DNA of 64,000 bases from positions 6,052-70,051 of the forward strand of contig NSHZ01000002.1 of assembly GCA_002737595.1 (NCBI GenBank). The letters run 5' to 3'. Position 1 is the first letter of the stretch; each line of letters opens with the position of its first letter. Both the position numbers and the translations under genes were made by a program. Below are positions 1 to 8,375 of the stretch, in pieces. A model generated the notes under the pieces. It was not told where the DNA came from, ran no database searches, and saw only the letters and a list, made by a program, of their open reading frames with translations. Origin of the DNA: Actinomycetota bacterium (GTDB lineage Bacteria > Actinomycetota > Actinomycetes > Nanopelagicales > Nanopelagicaceae).

Positions 1-195
1 ACAGCGCCAGATGCCACCCCAGCGGTGGCTCCCGCCGCTACTGCACTTGCTCCGGCTATAGCGACGCCGGCTAAAACGCCAGCTAAGACAGTGGCGAAAA
101 CTAAGACGGTCTGTGTGAAGGGCAAGACCATCAAGAACATCGCAGCAAACGCAAAGTGCCCCGTCGGCTATGCCAAGAAAGTTGTTAAGGCTTAG
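1..195 (+). CDS. C-terminal end of a secreted-type protein (partial)
   Basis: The reading frame is open from the first base and stops at TAG 193-195; the start lies outside the window. The visible 64 residues begin with an Ala/Pro/Thr/Lys-rich low-complexity stretch, as found in linkers of exported proteins. The end is a compact module with two cysteines, of the form TVCVKGK-x10-KCPVGYAKK. From memory, similar Cys-x-Lys-Gly-Lys ... Cys-Pro-x-Gly-Tyr tails occur on many exported proteins of small freshwater actinobacteria, perhaps as a surface-attachment or small metal-binding knob; that role is inference. The 3' end overlaps the convergent toxin gene by 11 bases. The function of the whole protein cannot be judged from this fragment. 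Confidence 0.6.
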   Translation, partial: TAPDATPAVAPAATALAPAIATPAKTPAKTVAKTKTVCVKGKTIKNIAANAKCPVGYAKKVVKA

Positions 196-454
196 CCACC
201 CGGTACACATCTTTACGATGCCCAATCTTGATGATTAAGACCGTCATCACTTTTCCATCAAAGGTGTAGAGAATTCGATAATCGCCCACACGAATTCGGT
301 ATCCCTCACGTCCACGTAACTTGAGAGCTTTGGGAGGAAGTGGGTTATCACCCAAAAGGTCGATCACGCCGACAATGCGTAATTGATCAGGCTTGGGAAT
401 GCCCACCAAATATTTTGCTGCGTGTGCAGAGATTTCAATTGCGTACTTACTCAA
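185..454 (-). CDS. RelE/ParE-family toxin of a type II toxin-antitoxin pair
   Basis: A small basic protein of about 89 residues. It shows the RelE/ParE fold pattern: YAIEIS first strand, a helix with AAKYLVGIPK, the GREGYRIRVGDYRILY core hairpin and a C-terminal IKIGHRKDVYR strand. In this family such proteins are usually ribosome-dependent mRNA endonucleases (RelE, YoeB) or gyrase poisons (ParE); the sequence does not decide which. I place the start at TTG 452-454, which overlaps the antitoxin TGA (TTGA) and gives MSKYAIEIS. A longer TTG start at 487 would add 11 residues that look unlike the family. It is co-transcribed with, and presumably neutralised by, the upstream Phd/YefM-type antitoxin. 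Confidence 0.85.
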   Translation of the reverse strand: MSKYAIEISAHAAKYLVGIPKPDQLRIVGVIDLLGDNPLPPKALKLRGREGYRIRVGDYRILYTFDGKVMTVLIIKIGHRKDVYRVAKP

Positions 455-699
455 AGGAGTCCGAGATCCTTCTTTACTACGTCCCAAGGAATATTAAGGT
501 CACTCTTTAAGAGGGCTGCGTCGAACTCTGTGATGTCTGCAAGTTCCTCTGCTGATTCCATGAGTTGCTCATAGAGCGAGGGGCTCATCAAGACCGCCAC
601 CGCTTCACCATGTCGGGAAATGGTGACCGGCTCGGTTTCAGCTTGCGTGACGGCGTGCGCTAATTCGGCACGAGCTTCTGAGATGGGCAGTGTGGTCAT
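451..699 (-). CDS. Phd/YefM-family antitoxin
   Basis: An 82-residue protein. The N-terminus, MTTLPISEARAELAHAV, followed by VTISRHGEAVAVLMSPSLYEQL, is the Phd/YefM DNA-binding fold. The C-terminal part, ending near VVKKDLGLL, would wrap the toxin. I chose ATG 697-699 instead of the upstream in-frame start at 726 because 699 matches the family N-terminus. A TACAAT -10-like hexamer also ends six bases before it, which predicts a leaderless mRNA. Phd antitoxins repress their own promoter, and two TGTACA palindromes lie just upstream. It precedes the RelE-type toxin with a 4-base stop/start overlap. Confidence 0.87.
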   Translation of the reverse strand: MTTLPISEARAELAHAVTQAETEPVTISRHGEAVAVLMSPSLYEQLMESAEELADITEFDAALLKSDLNIPWDVVKKDLGLL

Positions 700-705
700 A
701 CCATT

Positions 706-735
706 ATTGTACAAAAAGCGTATCAATTTGTACAG
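706..735 (-). promoter_or_regulatory. Toxin-antitoxin promoter with paired operator palindromes
   Basis: Two copies of the palindrome TGTACA lie at 708-713 and 729-734, with centres 21 bp apart, about two helical turns. The first sits in a TTGTACAA palindrome and overlaps the minus-strand -10-like TACAAT (706-711). Six bases then separate it from the antitoxin ATG. This is the expected layout for Phd dimers binding cooperatively and covering the promoter. Binding is inferred; the palindromes and spacing are visible. Confidence 0.6.
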
Positions 736-809
736 AATAGGAGAGAATCCGTGGCTATCTCACCATCCGTTCTCAGGAAACCCCCAGAGAGCGGGTGAAG
801 TATGAAGCC

Positions 810-1523
810 ATGAGTACAAGTGAGAGGCCGAGTGAGAAATTCCGGATCCTGGTCGTCGACGATGAAACGAGCATTACTGAACTCATCGCCACCAGTCTTC
901 GTTTCGTGGGCTACGAAGTCGCTACTGCCTTCGATGGCCGTTCCGCTCTGATAACTGCCGAAGAGTTCAAACCACACGCACTCATCCTCGATGTGATGAT
1001 GCCCGATATGGATGGCTTCGAGGTCTGTCGGCAGTTACGAAATAACGGTGTTGAGGCTGGCGTTCTCTTCCTCACTGCACGCGACACGACAGAGGACAAA
1101 GTAGCCGGACTCACTGTCGGCGGCGATGACTATGTCACTAAGCCTTTTAGTCTCGAAGAATTAGTAGCTCGCATCCGCGCACTCCTCCGTCGAATCGGTG
1201 CGGCACCTTCGGAACTCGACGATGAGGTTATTTCTTTTGCAGACCTTAAATTGAACGAAGCCACACATGAGATTCATCGTGCGGGAAATCTTATTGATCT
1301 CTCACCTACGGAGTTCACATTGCTTCGCTACTTGCTTATCAACGCGGGTCGCGTGGTGAGTAAGGCACAGATTCTTGATCACGTGTGGCAGTACGACTTC
1401 CGAGGTGATGCAGGGATCGTCGAAACGTACATCTCCTACTTGCGTAAGAAGATCGATATTTATGATCCTGCGCTCATACACACCGTGAGAGGTGTGGGGT
1501 ACCGTCTGAAGATGCCAAACTAA
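810..1523 (+). CDS. OmpR-family DNA-binding response regulator
   Basis: A response regulator of 237 residues from ATG 810. The receiver domain (about 12-125) has the acidic pair VVDDE, the phospho-acceptor Asp61 in LDVMMPDMDG, Thr90 and Lys111 in DDYVTKPF. The C-terminal winged helix (about 140-236) has the OmpR/PhoB pattern LSPTEFTLLRYLL ... VETYISYLRKKI ... HTVRGVGYRLK. A GTG at 795 is in frame but adds five residues with no better signal. The partner histidine kinase starts 7 bases downstream, so the two form one operon. It is closest in style to actinobacterial CutR/TcrX/TrcR regulators; the stimulus and regulon cannot be read from the sequence. Confidence 0.93.
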   Translation: MSTSERPSEKFRILVVDDETSITELIATSLRFVGYEVATAFDGRSALITAEEFKPHALILDVMMPDMDGFEVCRQLRNNGVEAGVLFLTARDTTEDKVAGLTVGGDDYVTKPFSLEELVARIRALLRRIGAAPSELDDEVISFADLKLNEATHEIHRAGNLIDLSPTEFTLLRYLLINAGRVVSKAQILDHVWQYDFRGDAGIVETYISYLRKKIDIYDPALIHTVRGVGYRLKMPN

Positions 1524-1530
1524 GAACATT

Positions 1531-2979
1531 ATGGCGCTTCCTCGAATCTTCTCTCCGAAACTGTGGTCACTCCGCGGCCGCTTAGTAGCCACCTCTGTGG
1601 CGTTGACTGCTGTCGCACTCATTGTGGTCGATGTTTCTACCGCGATTGTTTTGCGCAATTACTTGGTCCATAAAGTCGATGACCAATTGCGAAGCGTTGC
1701 CGGTGGACCTGTTCTCAACTTTGATCAGTTGCGACCAGGAATGATGGATGGTGACACTGACCAGGGTCGTGGTCGACGCGTGCCGAGCACAATCACCGTA
1801 ACGTTGCTCAATCCCGATGGGAGCGTCGTAGGAACTATCGGTGGTGGTGTTAATGACAAAGCTCCTTCATTTGTGGGGCTCACCACTAAAGATGTCAACC
1901 GACAAAACGGAAAGCCATGGACCTGGCATCAAGAGGGCTTCTCAGGTGATCATCGAGTTATTACTCGTCTCACAACTACGGGCGGAATCGTGGTTGTATC
2001 CATAGCGCTTACCGACGTAAATACCACGTTGGTGCGCACCGGACTCCTCCTCCTCCTCTTAGGTCTTGTGGTGCTCGGTCTCCTCTTACTCATCGGTCGC
2101 CGTGCGGTGAGTCTGGGATTACGTCCACTAGATAATGTTGAGAAGACGGCCGCGGCTATTGCTAGTGGCGATCTCTCTGCGCGACTTCCCGACGAAAGTT
2201 CTAATACCGAAGTCGGTCGACTTAACACCGCACTCAACCTCATGCTCACCCGTATTGAGGAATCATTCGAAGTGAAGAGTGCGAGCGAAGATCGTCTCCG
2301 CCGATTCGTCGCAGATGCAAGTCATGAACTGCGCACTCCACTTACAACCGTGAGAGGTTTCGCTGAACTTCATCGCCAAGGCGCAATTCAAGGAGAAGCC
2401 GCAACAACCGATGCAATAAGGCGAATCGAACGAGAATCAATTCGTATGAGTGCTCTTGTTGAAGATCTACTTATACTTGCTCGCCTTGATCAGCAGAGCG
2501 ATCTGCAACTTGAGACAGTTGACTTGCGTGCTGTTGTCGATGAAGTTGTAGAGGCCGCAAAAGTTTCCTCCCTGGAACACACCATCACAGTCGATCTTCC
2601 CGTTGAAGATGTCTTAGTAAATGCAGATGCACGACGCTTAAACCAAGCGCTCTCAAATCTGATGGTAAATGCACGCATATATACTCCCACAGGCACATCT
2701 ATTCATGTCACTGTTCGCAAAATTGGAGCCGATGCAGTGGTCTCGGTACACGATAAAGGCCCAGGGCTCTCAGAAGATCAAGCGGCTCGCATCTTTGAAC
2801 GTTTCTACCGTGCAGATTCGTCGCGTACTCGCAGCGAAGGTCAATCAGAAGGCAGCGGCTTAGGACTCTCCATCGTAGATGCAGTCATGAAAGCACATGG
2901 TGGCAGTACAGATGTAGTCAGCAAGCTCGGTGAAGGTGCAACCTTTATTTTACGTTTGCCACTACTGGTTCTTGAGTAG
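1531..2979 (+). CDS. Sensor histidine kinase (HAMP, HisKA, HATPase)
   Basis: A 482-residue membrane kinase. TM1 is at about 17-41, then an extracytoplasmic sensor of about 125 residues, TM2 at about 169-188 (Leu-rich), and HAMP at about 189-242. The dimerisation/phosphoacceptor domain has His265 in DASHELRTPL. The ATPase domain has an N-box (NQALSNLMVNAR), DKGPGLS, an F-box (IFERFYR) and GSGLGLSIV. It should autophosphorylate on His265 and pass the phosphate to Asp61 of the upstream regulator. The sensor region matches no ligand-binding domain I recognise. Its last 35 bases overlap the end of the convergent phosphoribosyltransferase gene. Confidence 0.93.
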   Translation: MALPRIFSPKLWSLRGRLVATSVALTAVALIVVDVSTAIVLRNYLVHKVDDQLRSVAGGPVLNFDQLRPGMMDGDTDQGRGRRVPSTITVTLLNPDGSVVGTIGGGVNDKAPSFVGLTTKDVNRQNGKPWTWHQEGFSGDHRVITRLTTTGGIVVVSIALTDVNTTLVRTGLLLLLLGLVVLGLLLLIGRRAVSLGLRPLDNVEKTAAAIASGDLSARLPDESSNTEVGRLNTALNLMLTRIEESFEVKSASEDRLRRFVADASHELRTPLTTVRGFAELHRQGAIQGEAATTDAIRRIERESIRMSALVEDLLILARLDQQSDLQLETVDLRAVVDEVVEAAKVSSLEHTITVDLPVEDVLVNADARRLNQALSNLMVNARIYTPTGTSIHVTVRKIGADAVVSVHDKGPGLSEDQAARIFERFYRADSSRTRSEGQSEGSGLGLSIVDAVMKAHGGSTDVVSKLGEGATFILRLPLLVLE

Positions 2980-3424
2980 ACCAAGGGAATTCAATCCACT
3001 TATTGGTCTTTTTCCAAGCAAATTCAGGTTTTTCTACACTGCGTGGCTTCTCATACAAAACCGCACACTTTACTTCGGCAACGTGACCCGCACAGAACGC
3101 TTTCACTAGTGCCAGTGTGGCACCGGTATCTGCCACATCATCAGCAACAAGTACGCGAGCGCCGGTGAGATCTACTTGGTTAGGTACTGGTGGAAGAACA
3201 ACAGGCATTGGTAACCGCTCATCGACGCCGGTATAGAACTCCACACTCATCGTGAAGGTGTTCTTCACACCGAGTGCGTAACCCAGCGCACCACCAATTA
3301 ACAATCCACCGCGAGCGATCGAGAGAATGATGTCGGGTTGATATCCAGAATCTGCAATCTGTTGAGCAAGTTCTCGGACCGCGGTGCCGAAGTCTGCGTA
3401 CTCAAGACGTTCGCGCTCGCTCAT
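2945..3424 (-). CDS. Phosphoribosyltransferase (xanthine/hypoxanthine type)
   Basis: A type I phosphoribosyltransferase of about 159 residues. The PRPP-binding motif is VLVADDVADTGATL. An upstream SIARGGLLIGGALG loop resembles the pyrophosphate-binding region of Gpt/Hpt-like enzymes. I start it at ATG 3424 (MSERERLEYADFG), four bases after the dcd stop, because the longer frame to 3505 would run into dcd. It probably salvages a purine base with PRPP in the cytosol; the base specificity is not readable. Its pairing with dcd makes a small nucleotide-metabolism operon. Its 3' end overlaps the histidine kinase gene by 35 bases. Confidence 0.85.
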   Translation of the reverse strand: MSERERLEYADFGTAVRELAQQIADSGYQPDIILSIARGGLLIGGALGYALGVKNTFTMSVEFYTGVDERLPMPVVLPPVPNQVDLTGARVLVADDVADTGATLALVKAFCAGHVAEVKCAVLYEKPRSVEKPEFAWKKTNKWIEFPWSTQEPVVANVK

Positions 3425-3428
3425 ATTC

Positions 3429-4004
3429 CTAAATCTTTGATTGATGGAAGTTGAGGTAACTCTTGCTCGGTGTGGGGCCGCGTTGTCCTTGATAACGCGA
3501 GCCATACTTCGCCGATCCGTATGGATGCTCTGCTGGTGAAGAAAGCTTGATGAGGCAGAGCTGCCCGATCTTCATTCCTGGGAAAAGTTTGACTGGGAGA
3601 TTAGCCACGTTTGAAAGTTCAAGAGTGATGTGCCCGGAGAAGCCAGGATCAATAAAGCCAGCAGTGGAGTGAGTGAGCAAACCAAGGCGACCGAGCGAAG
3701 ACTTTCCTTCAAGACGTCCCGCAATGTCATCGGGAAGAGTGATCACTTCGTAAGTGCTCGCGAGTACAAATTCGCCTGGGTGGAGAATGAAGGGCTCGTC
3801 GCCCTCGGTCTCTACAGCGCGGGTGAGGTCTGGTTGCTCAACGGAAGGGTCAATGACCGAGTACTTATGGTTTTCAAAGACTCGGAAGAAGCGGTCAAGG
3901 CGTACATCAACGCTCGATGGTTGGATCATGGCCTCGGTGAAGGGTTCGACCTGCACCCGTCCGGCGGCGATCTCAGCCCGGATATCGCGGTCACTCAGTA
4001 GCAC
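3429..4004 (-). CDS. dcd: dCTP deaminase
   Basis: A 191-residue trimeric-fold deaminase that supplies dUMP/dUTP for thymidylate synthesis. Family landmarks are [12 protein letters not shown] near residue 30, [13 protein letters not shown] with the catalytic-region Ser/Arg, [20 protein letters not shown], and the C-terminal lid [20 protein letters not shown] segment. Actinobacterial Dcd enzymes are often bifunctional dCTP deaminase/dUTPases; that is known of relatives and was not tested here. The start is GTG 4004. A TAGGGT hexamer (minus strand, 4012-4017) ends seven bases before it, which fits a leaderless transcript. The phosphoribosyltransferase follows in the same operon. Confidence 0.95.
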   Translation of the reverse strand: MLLSDRDIRAEIAAGRVQVEPFTEAMIQPSSVDVRLDRFFRVFENHKYSVIDPSVEQPDLTRAVETEGDEPFILHPGEFVLASTYEVITLPDDIAGRLEGKSSLGRLGLLTHSTAGFIDPGFSGHITLELSNVANLPVKLFPGMKIGQLCLIKLSSPAEHPYGSAKYGSRYQGQRGPTPSKSYLNFHQSKI

Positions 4005-4044
4005 GTAGTAGACCCTACCGGTGGAGGGCTAAACTTCCACATGC

Positions 4045-4118
4045 GCGGGCGTAGTGAAATGGCATCACAAGAGCTTCCCAAGCTTTTAGCGCGGGTTCGA
4101 TTCCCGTCGCCCGCTCCA
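4045..4118 (+). tRNA. tRNA-Gly (anticodon CCC)
   Basis: A full cloverleaf can be drawn. The acceptor is GCGGGCG/CGCCCGC, the D-arm GTGAAATGGCATCAC, the anticodon stem AGAGC/GCTTT with loop TTCCCAA, and the T-arm GCGGG/CCCGT with TTCGATT. CCA is encoded at 4116-4118. The anticodon at positions 34-36 reads CCC. It stands alone between dcd (divergent) and the racemase gene. Confidence 0.93.
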
Positions 4119-4143
4119 ATTTTCTCCGATGAGGGAGGGTTGT

Positions 4144-5151
4144 ATGAAAATCACTACTGAGGACTTTCACACCGGCGGTGAACCTTTCCGTATCGTCACC
4201 GGCGGCGTTCCGGAGATACTCGGCGATACCGTCTTGGAGCGACGCGAGTATGCCACCCATAATCTTGGAGTAGATCGCGTACGCCAACTGCTCTGCCATG
4301 AACCGCGCGGGCATGCCGATATGTATGGCTGCTTTGTTATTCCACCCAATGATAGTGGCGCTGATTTTGGTGTGCTCTTCTGGCATAAGGACGGTTACTC
4401 CACCGCATGTGGTCATGGAACTATCGCACTCGGCGAGTGGGCAGTGCGCACCGGACGGGTGCGAGCTGATGACAACGGCGAGACAGATGTAGTGATCGAT
4501 GTGCCCTCGGGACGTGTCACTGCTCGTGTGAAGCGTAAAGAAGGAAAAACTGTTGACGTTACCTTTAGGAATGTTCCTTCCTATGTTGTGGGTCAGAATA
4601 TTGAGATTGAAACTTCACTTGGACGAGTAATGGTTGATGTGAGTTACGGCGGCGCTATGTACGTAAGTCTTGAGGCTGCTCTCGTTGGCCTCAAGGTAGA
4701 TGCTGATCATTACTCCCAATTAATTGCAATAGGACGCGAAATCAAGTGGCTTCTTAACGATGCTCCGGTGGCACAACATAAGAGTGATCCGCGTTTATCT
4801 GGCATCTATGGAACCATCATCTATGAAGATCTCGGCAAGACTTCCGATGGTATTCATCAACGAAATGTGACGATCTTCGCCGATGGTGAAGTGGATCGTT
4901 CCCCTTGTGGTTCCGGTACAAGTGCACGTATCGCACTTTTAAATGCTGAAGGAAAGCTGGCAGAAGGTGATGTGCTCACTCACGACTCCATTGTGAATTC
5001 GCGTTTTCTTGGATGCATTGTCGGTACTGCGAGCGCAGATGGATACGACGCAGTGATTCCAGAAGTGAGTGGAAATGCCTATCCCACAGGTGAACACCGC
5101 TTCATCTTTGAAGAAGATGATGAAGTCGGGCTTGGATTTGTCTTTCGTTAA
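4144..5151 (+). CDS. Proline racemase / 4-hydroxyproline 2-epimerase family enzyme
   Basis: A 335-residue member of the proline racemase family, starting at ATG 4144 behind a strong AGGGAGGG ribosome site. Both family cysteines are present: Cys89 in TACGHGTIALG and a second near residue 252 in DRSPCGSGTSAR. Two cysteines fit a two-base racemase or epimerase. The related trans-3-hydroxyproline dehydratases carry Thr at the second site. The substrate is therefore likely proline or hydroxyproline, used for scavenging or wall chemistry; the exact one is not decided here. The gene follows tRNA-Gly and ends in a 4-base overlap with the convergent phosphatase. No hydroxyproline catabolic cluster surrounds it. 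Confidence 0.88.
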   Translation: MKITTEDFHTGGEPFRIVTGGVPEILGDTVLERREYATHNLGVDRVRQLLCHEPRGHADMYGCFVIPPNDSGADFGVLFWHKDGYSTACGHGTIALGEWAVRTGRVRADDNGETDVVIDVPSGRVTARVKRKEGKTVDVTFRNVPSYVVGQNIEIETSLGRVMVDVSYGGAMYVSLEAALVGLKVDADHYSQLIAIGREIKWLLNDAPVAQHKSDPRLSGIYGTIIYEDLGKTSDGIHQRNVTIFADGEVDRSPCGSGTSARIALLNAEGKLAEGDVLTHDSIVNSRFLGCIVGTASADGYDAVIPEVSGNAYPTGEHRFIFEEDDEVGLGFVFR

Positions 5152-5615
5152 AGATTTTCTTGCAATCGACGATGTAACTCGCTTACTGACCTTTCGATGA
5201 TGTCAAAGACTTCTTCATAATCTTTGCGCGTCCCGTAATAGGGATCTGCAAGATCTACCTCTCCATCAGCTTCGAGATCGAATTCCCGGAGGTAGTGAAT
5301 CTTTGCGAGTGCATCATCATTCGGTGCCATCGCGCGCACTGCCTTCATGTGTCCTGAATCAGCCACCAGGATGAGATCGAACTCCTCAAAGAAGCGGGGG
5401 TGAAATTGTTGCGCCCGATGGTCATGCTGGTAGCCACGATCTTCCCAGGTAGCGACCGCCTCCCGGCTAGCTCCCTGCCCCACGTGCCAATTGCCAGTCC
5501 CGGAACTGCCATGTTCAACTCCGGGGAAGTAATAGCGAATCACCACCTCCATGGAGGGTGAGCGGCAGATATTGCCACTACAGACGCTCATAATCCGCGG
5601 GGAATCCGGTGCCAT
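5148..5615 (-). CDS. Low-molecular-weight protein-tyrosine-phosphatase
   Basis: A phosphatase of about 155 residues. The N-terminal P-loop is MSVCSGNICRSPSMEVV, giving C-x5-R-S with nucleophile Cys12 and Arg18. The general-acid loop appears late as LADPYYGTRKDYEEVFDIIE. These are the defining LMW-PTP signatures (PtpA/Wzb class). I start it at ATG 5615, directly before the P-loop; the open frame continues to 5747 but that extension has no family similarity. Targets in relatives are phosphotyrosine or phosphoarginine proteins; none is evident here. It is transcribed away from the acyl-CoA dehydrogenase gene across a 130-base gap. Confidence 0.9.
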   Translation of the reverse strand: MAPDSPRIMSVCSGNICRSPSMEVVIRYYFPGVEHGSSGTGNWHVGQGASREAVATWEDRGYQHDHRAQQFHPRFFEEFDLILVADSGHMKAVRAMAPNDDALAKIHYLREFDLEADGEVDLADPYYGTRKDYEEVFDIIERSVSELHRRLQENL

Positions 5616-5745
5616 CACATGATGATAGGCATCCCATCGGCATATTTGAGGGATAAAAGTGAGTTTTGCCGCTTGCCAAAGAGCCCGACCTGGAGGAACA
5701 TATAAGTTACCGGTGAGTAACATAGCCACTCTTTGAGGAGTTCCC

Positions 5746-7575
5746 ATGGGCCACTACACAGCCAACCTGCGCGATATTGAATTCGTACTCTTCGACCTGC
5801 TGGGTCGAGAGAAAGTCATGGGGCAAGGCCCCTTCGCCGAGATTGATCGCCCCACCGCTATGAGCATGCTTGAAGAAGTAAAGCGCCTTGCCGAAAATGA
5901 ACTCGCTGATTCATTCGTGATCGGAGATCGCGAAGGTGCGCGCTTCGATAAAGAGACCGGCAACGTCTACCTACCTGCAGAATTTAAGAAGTCATACGAC
6001 GCATACGTTGAAGGTGGCTGGTGGCATGTTGATGCTCCTGCCGCACTTGGCGGAATAGTAATTCCACCATCTGTTCGTTGGGCAATTGCAGAAATGGTTC
6101 TTGGCTCTAATCCCGCAATTCACATTTATGCTTCCGGGTCTTCTTTCTCACAAGTGCTATATGAACTCGGTACGGATTACCAAAAGACTCTCGCAAAAAT
6201 CATGGTCGATAAATTGTGGACTGCCACCATGTTGCTCACTGAGCCAGACGCTGGCAGCGATGTTGGCGCCGGACGTTCTAAGGCAGTGCAACAAGCAGAT
6301 GGTACGTGGCATCTCACCGGAACGAAGCGCTATATTACATCTGGAGATAGCGATCTCTCAGACAACGTCATTCACTTTGTACTCGCTCGCCCAGAAGGTG
6401 CCGGACCTGGTACTAAGGGTCTTTCGCTCTTCGTCGTCCCTAAATTCCACTTCGACGATAAAACTGGAGAACTCGGTAAGCGCAACGGAATTTACGTCAC
6501 GAACATCGAATCAAAAATGGGCCTCAATGTTTCATCCACTTGTGAGATATCGATGGGTGAAAAGGAACCTTGCGTCGGTTTACTCCTCGGAGACGTGCAT
6601 AACGGCATCGCGCAAATGTTTAAGGTCATCGAGTTTGCTCGCATGATGGTCGGCACAAAAGCCATCTCCACTTTGAGTGCGGGATACCAACAGGCACTTG
6701 CTTACGCAAAGACTCGCGTTCAAGGCCCCGATATGACAAAGATGACTGATAAGGCAAGCCCACGTGTCACCATCATTAACCACCCAGATGTACGTCGCTC
6801 ACTCATCACCCAGAAGGCTTATGCCGAAGGAATGCGCGCCCTCGTGCTCTACACCGCTAGTTTGCAAGACGACATTGTGCTCGCTGAAGCTGCCGGCGAG
6901 GATACGTCCCAGCTTGTAGCAATGAACGATCTCATGCTTCCCATCGTCAAGGGATTTGGTAGCGAGCGCGCTTGGGTGCTGCTCGGTACTGAGAGCTTGC
7001 AAACCTTCGGTGGCGCTGGTTTCACCCAAGATTGGCCCCTTGAGCAGTACGTACGCGACGCCAAGATCGACACCCTTTACGAAGGCACAACGGCCATCCA
7101 GGGTATGGACTTCTTCTTCCGCAAGATCGTGCGCGATAAAGGTCAAGCACTCGCCACCATCGCCATGCAGGTATCAGAATTTGCTAAAGCAGACAACGGG
7201 AGTGGGTTCCTATCTGTAGAGCGCAACCTCTTGAGTAAGGCACTTGAAGATGTACAAGCGATTATTGGCACTCTTGTGGGCCACGCCATGATGTCGCAGA
7301 CGGAGCCAAAAGAGATCTACAAGGTGGGTCTCAACACTTCGCGACTGCTACTCGCAACTGGTGATCTCGTAACGAGTTGGTTGCTTCTTCGCCAAGCTGA
7401 AATAGCCCAAGCTAAGTTCGCAGATGCCAACGTCCGCGATAAGTCTTTCTACGAAGGAAAAATTGCGGCGGCAAAGTTCTTTGCGGCTACCTACTTGCCA
7501 CCCATTGCTGCGCAACGCATCGTTGCCGAGACCACGGATAACTCAATTATGGAGATATCCGAAGCCGCTTTCTAG
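5746..7575 (+). CDS. Acyl-CoA dehydrogenase, FadE5-like long form
   Basis: A 609-residue flavoenzyme for the first step of fatty-acid beta-oxidation. It is longer than ordinary acyl-CoA dehydrogenases (about 380) and has the extra N- and C-terminal domains of the FadE5 type. Landmarks are the FAD/substrate segment [14 protein letters not shown] near 165, [33 protein letters not shown] and the catalytic-base region [14 protein letters not shown]. The start ATG 5746 has AGGAG seven bases upstream. The 3' end is seven bases from the convergent nitrilase gene. Chain-length preference cannot be read; FadE5 relatives have broad range. Confidence 0.93.
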   Translation: MGHYTANLRDIEFVLFDLLGREKVMGQGPFAEIDRPTAMSMLEEVKRLAENELADSFVIGDREGARFDKETGNVYLPAEFKKSYDAYVEGGWWHVDAPAALGGIVIPPSVRWAIAEMVLGSNPAIHIYASGSSFSQVLYELGTDYQKTLAKIMVDKLWTATMLLTEPDAGSDVGAGRSKAVQQADGTWHLTGTKRYITSGDSDLSDNVIHFVLARPEGAGPGTKGLSLFVVPKFHFDDKTGELGKRNGIYVTNIESKMGLNVSSTCEISMGEKEPCVGLLLGDVHNGIAQMFKVIEFARMMVGTKAISTLSAGYQQALAYAKTRVQGPDMTKMTDKASPRVTIINHPDVRRSLITQKAYAEGMRALVLYTASLQDDIVLAEAAGEDTSQLVAMNDLMLPIVKGFGSERAWVLLGTESLQTFGGAGFTQDWPLEQYVRDAKIDTLYEGTTAIQGMDFFFRKIVRDKGQALATIAMQVSEFAKADNGSGFLSVERNLLSKALEDVQAIIGTLVGHAMMSQTEPKEIYKVGLNTSRLLLATGDLVTSWLLLRQAEIAQAKFADANVRDKSFYEGKIAAAKFFAATYLPPIAAQRIVAETTDNSIMEISEAAF

Positions 7576-7582
7576 ATCTAGG

Positions 7583-8356
7583 TTATGTGCGACGATCTCT
7601 TAAGACCGGAAATACCTCACGAGTCTTATCAACCGTTTCAATATCCAGATCGCAAGTAAGAACTTCCTCATCGTCCCCACCTTCGGCAAGTACTGCTCCC
7701 CATGGATCAACGATAACTGACCGACCACCAAGAACAATGTCACCTTGTATTCCAACGCCGTTACACGCAATCACAAAGCATTGATTCTCGACTGCGCGTG
7801 CACGCGTAAGTAATGACCAATGCGCAATGCGTCGTTCTGGCCAAGCTGATGGAATGAGGAAGATCTTGGAGCCAAGATCTAATAGTGCGCGATACATCTC
7901 TGGGAAACGTACGTCGTAACAGATACTCAATCCAGCACGACCCCACGGAAGATCAACTGTCACGAGATCGTTTCCTGCCGCAAGCACTGTGGTTTCGCCA
8001 CCAGTAAACCCAAAGAGGTGGCGCTTTGCATATTTCCCTACTAACTCGCCAGTCGGTGAAATAACGATTGCAGTGTTACGCAATTTTCCATCGTCATCGC
8101 GAGTAACAAGTGATCCACCATGTAACCACACGTGTGCTTCTTCGGCGGCGGCTTGCAACGCACTTACTGCGAGACCATCAATGGATTCTGCGGTCTCTGG
8201 GAATGTGGGAAATGCAAAGCCACCTTGTACCCAGAGCTCAGGAAGAATCACAAAATCGGCAGCTGATTGCGCTCTCACTAATGCCGCAGCGCGATCAATG
8301 CGTTCGCTAATCGGCTCTGATAAATCGGTCCGCAATTGAATGACATGGGCTCGCAT
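7583..8356 (-). CDS. Carbon-nitrogen hydrolase (nitrilase superfamily, omega-amidase-like)
   Basis: A 257-residue cytosolic amidase fold. The Glu-Lys-Cys triad is visible: Glu in VILPELW near 41, Lys in KYAKRHLFGF near 114, Cys in GLSICYDVRFPEMYR near 148. The order and the CYDVRFPE box fit omega-amidase/Nit2-like enzymes. These hydrolyse alpha-keto-glutaramate or -succinamate, or repair deaminated metabolites; the substrate is inferred only from family. The ATG start at 8356 is 19 bases from the divergent DinB-like gene, so both promoters must overlap in the short gap. Confidence 0.9.
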   Translation of the reverse strand: MRAHVIQLRTDLSEPISERIDRAAALVRAQSAADFVILPELWVQGGFAFPTFPETAESIDGLAVSALQAAAEEAHVWLHGGSLVTRDDDGKLRNTAIVISPTGELVGKYAKRHLFGFTGGETTVLAAGNDLVTVDLPWGRAGLSICYDVRFPEMYRALLDLGSKIFLIPSAWPERRIAHWSLLTRARAVENQCFVIACNGVGIQGDIVLGGRSVIVDPWGAVLAEGGDDEEVLTCDLDIETVDKTREVFPVLRDRRT

Positions 8357-8375
8357 AGGTATTAGCCTGCCACCT

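Noticed and set aside
4144..5151. trans-3-hydroxyproline dehydratase
   Set aside because: Both catalytic cysteines are present (ACGHGT and SPCGSGT); the dehydratases have Thr at the second place.
5616..5747. N-terminal extension of the low-molecular-weight phosphatase
   Set aside because: The extra 44 residues precede the P-loop, where the family begins, and do not resemble a signal peptide or domain; the region is better read as the divergent promoter gap.
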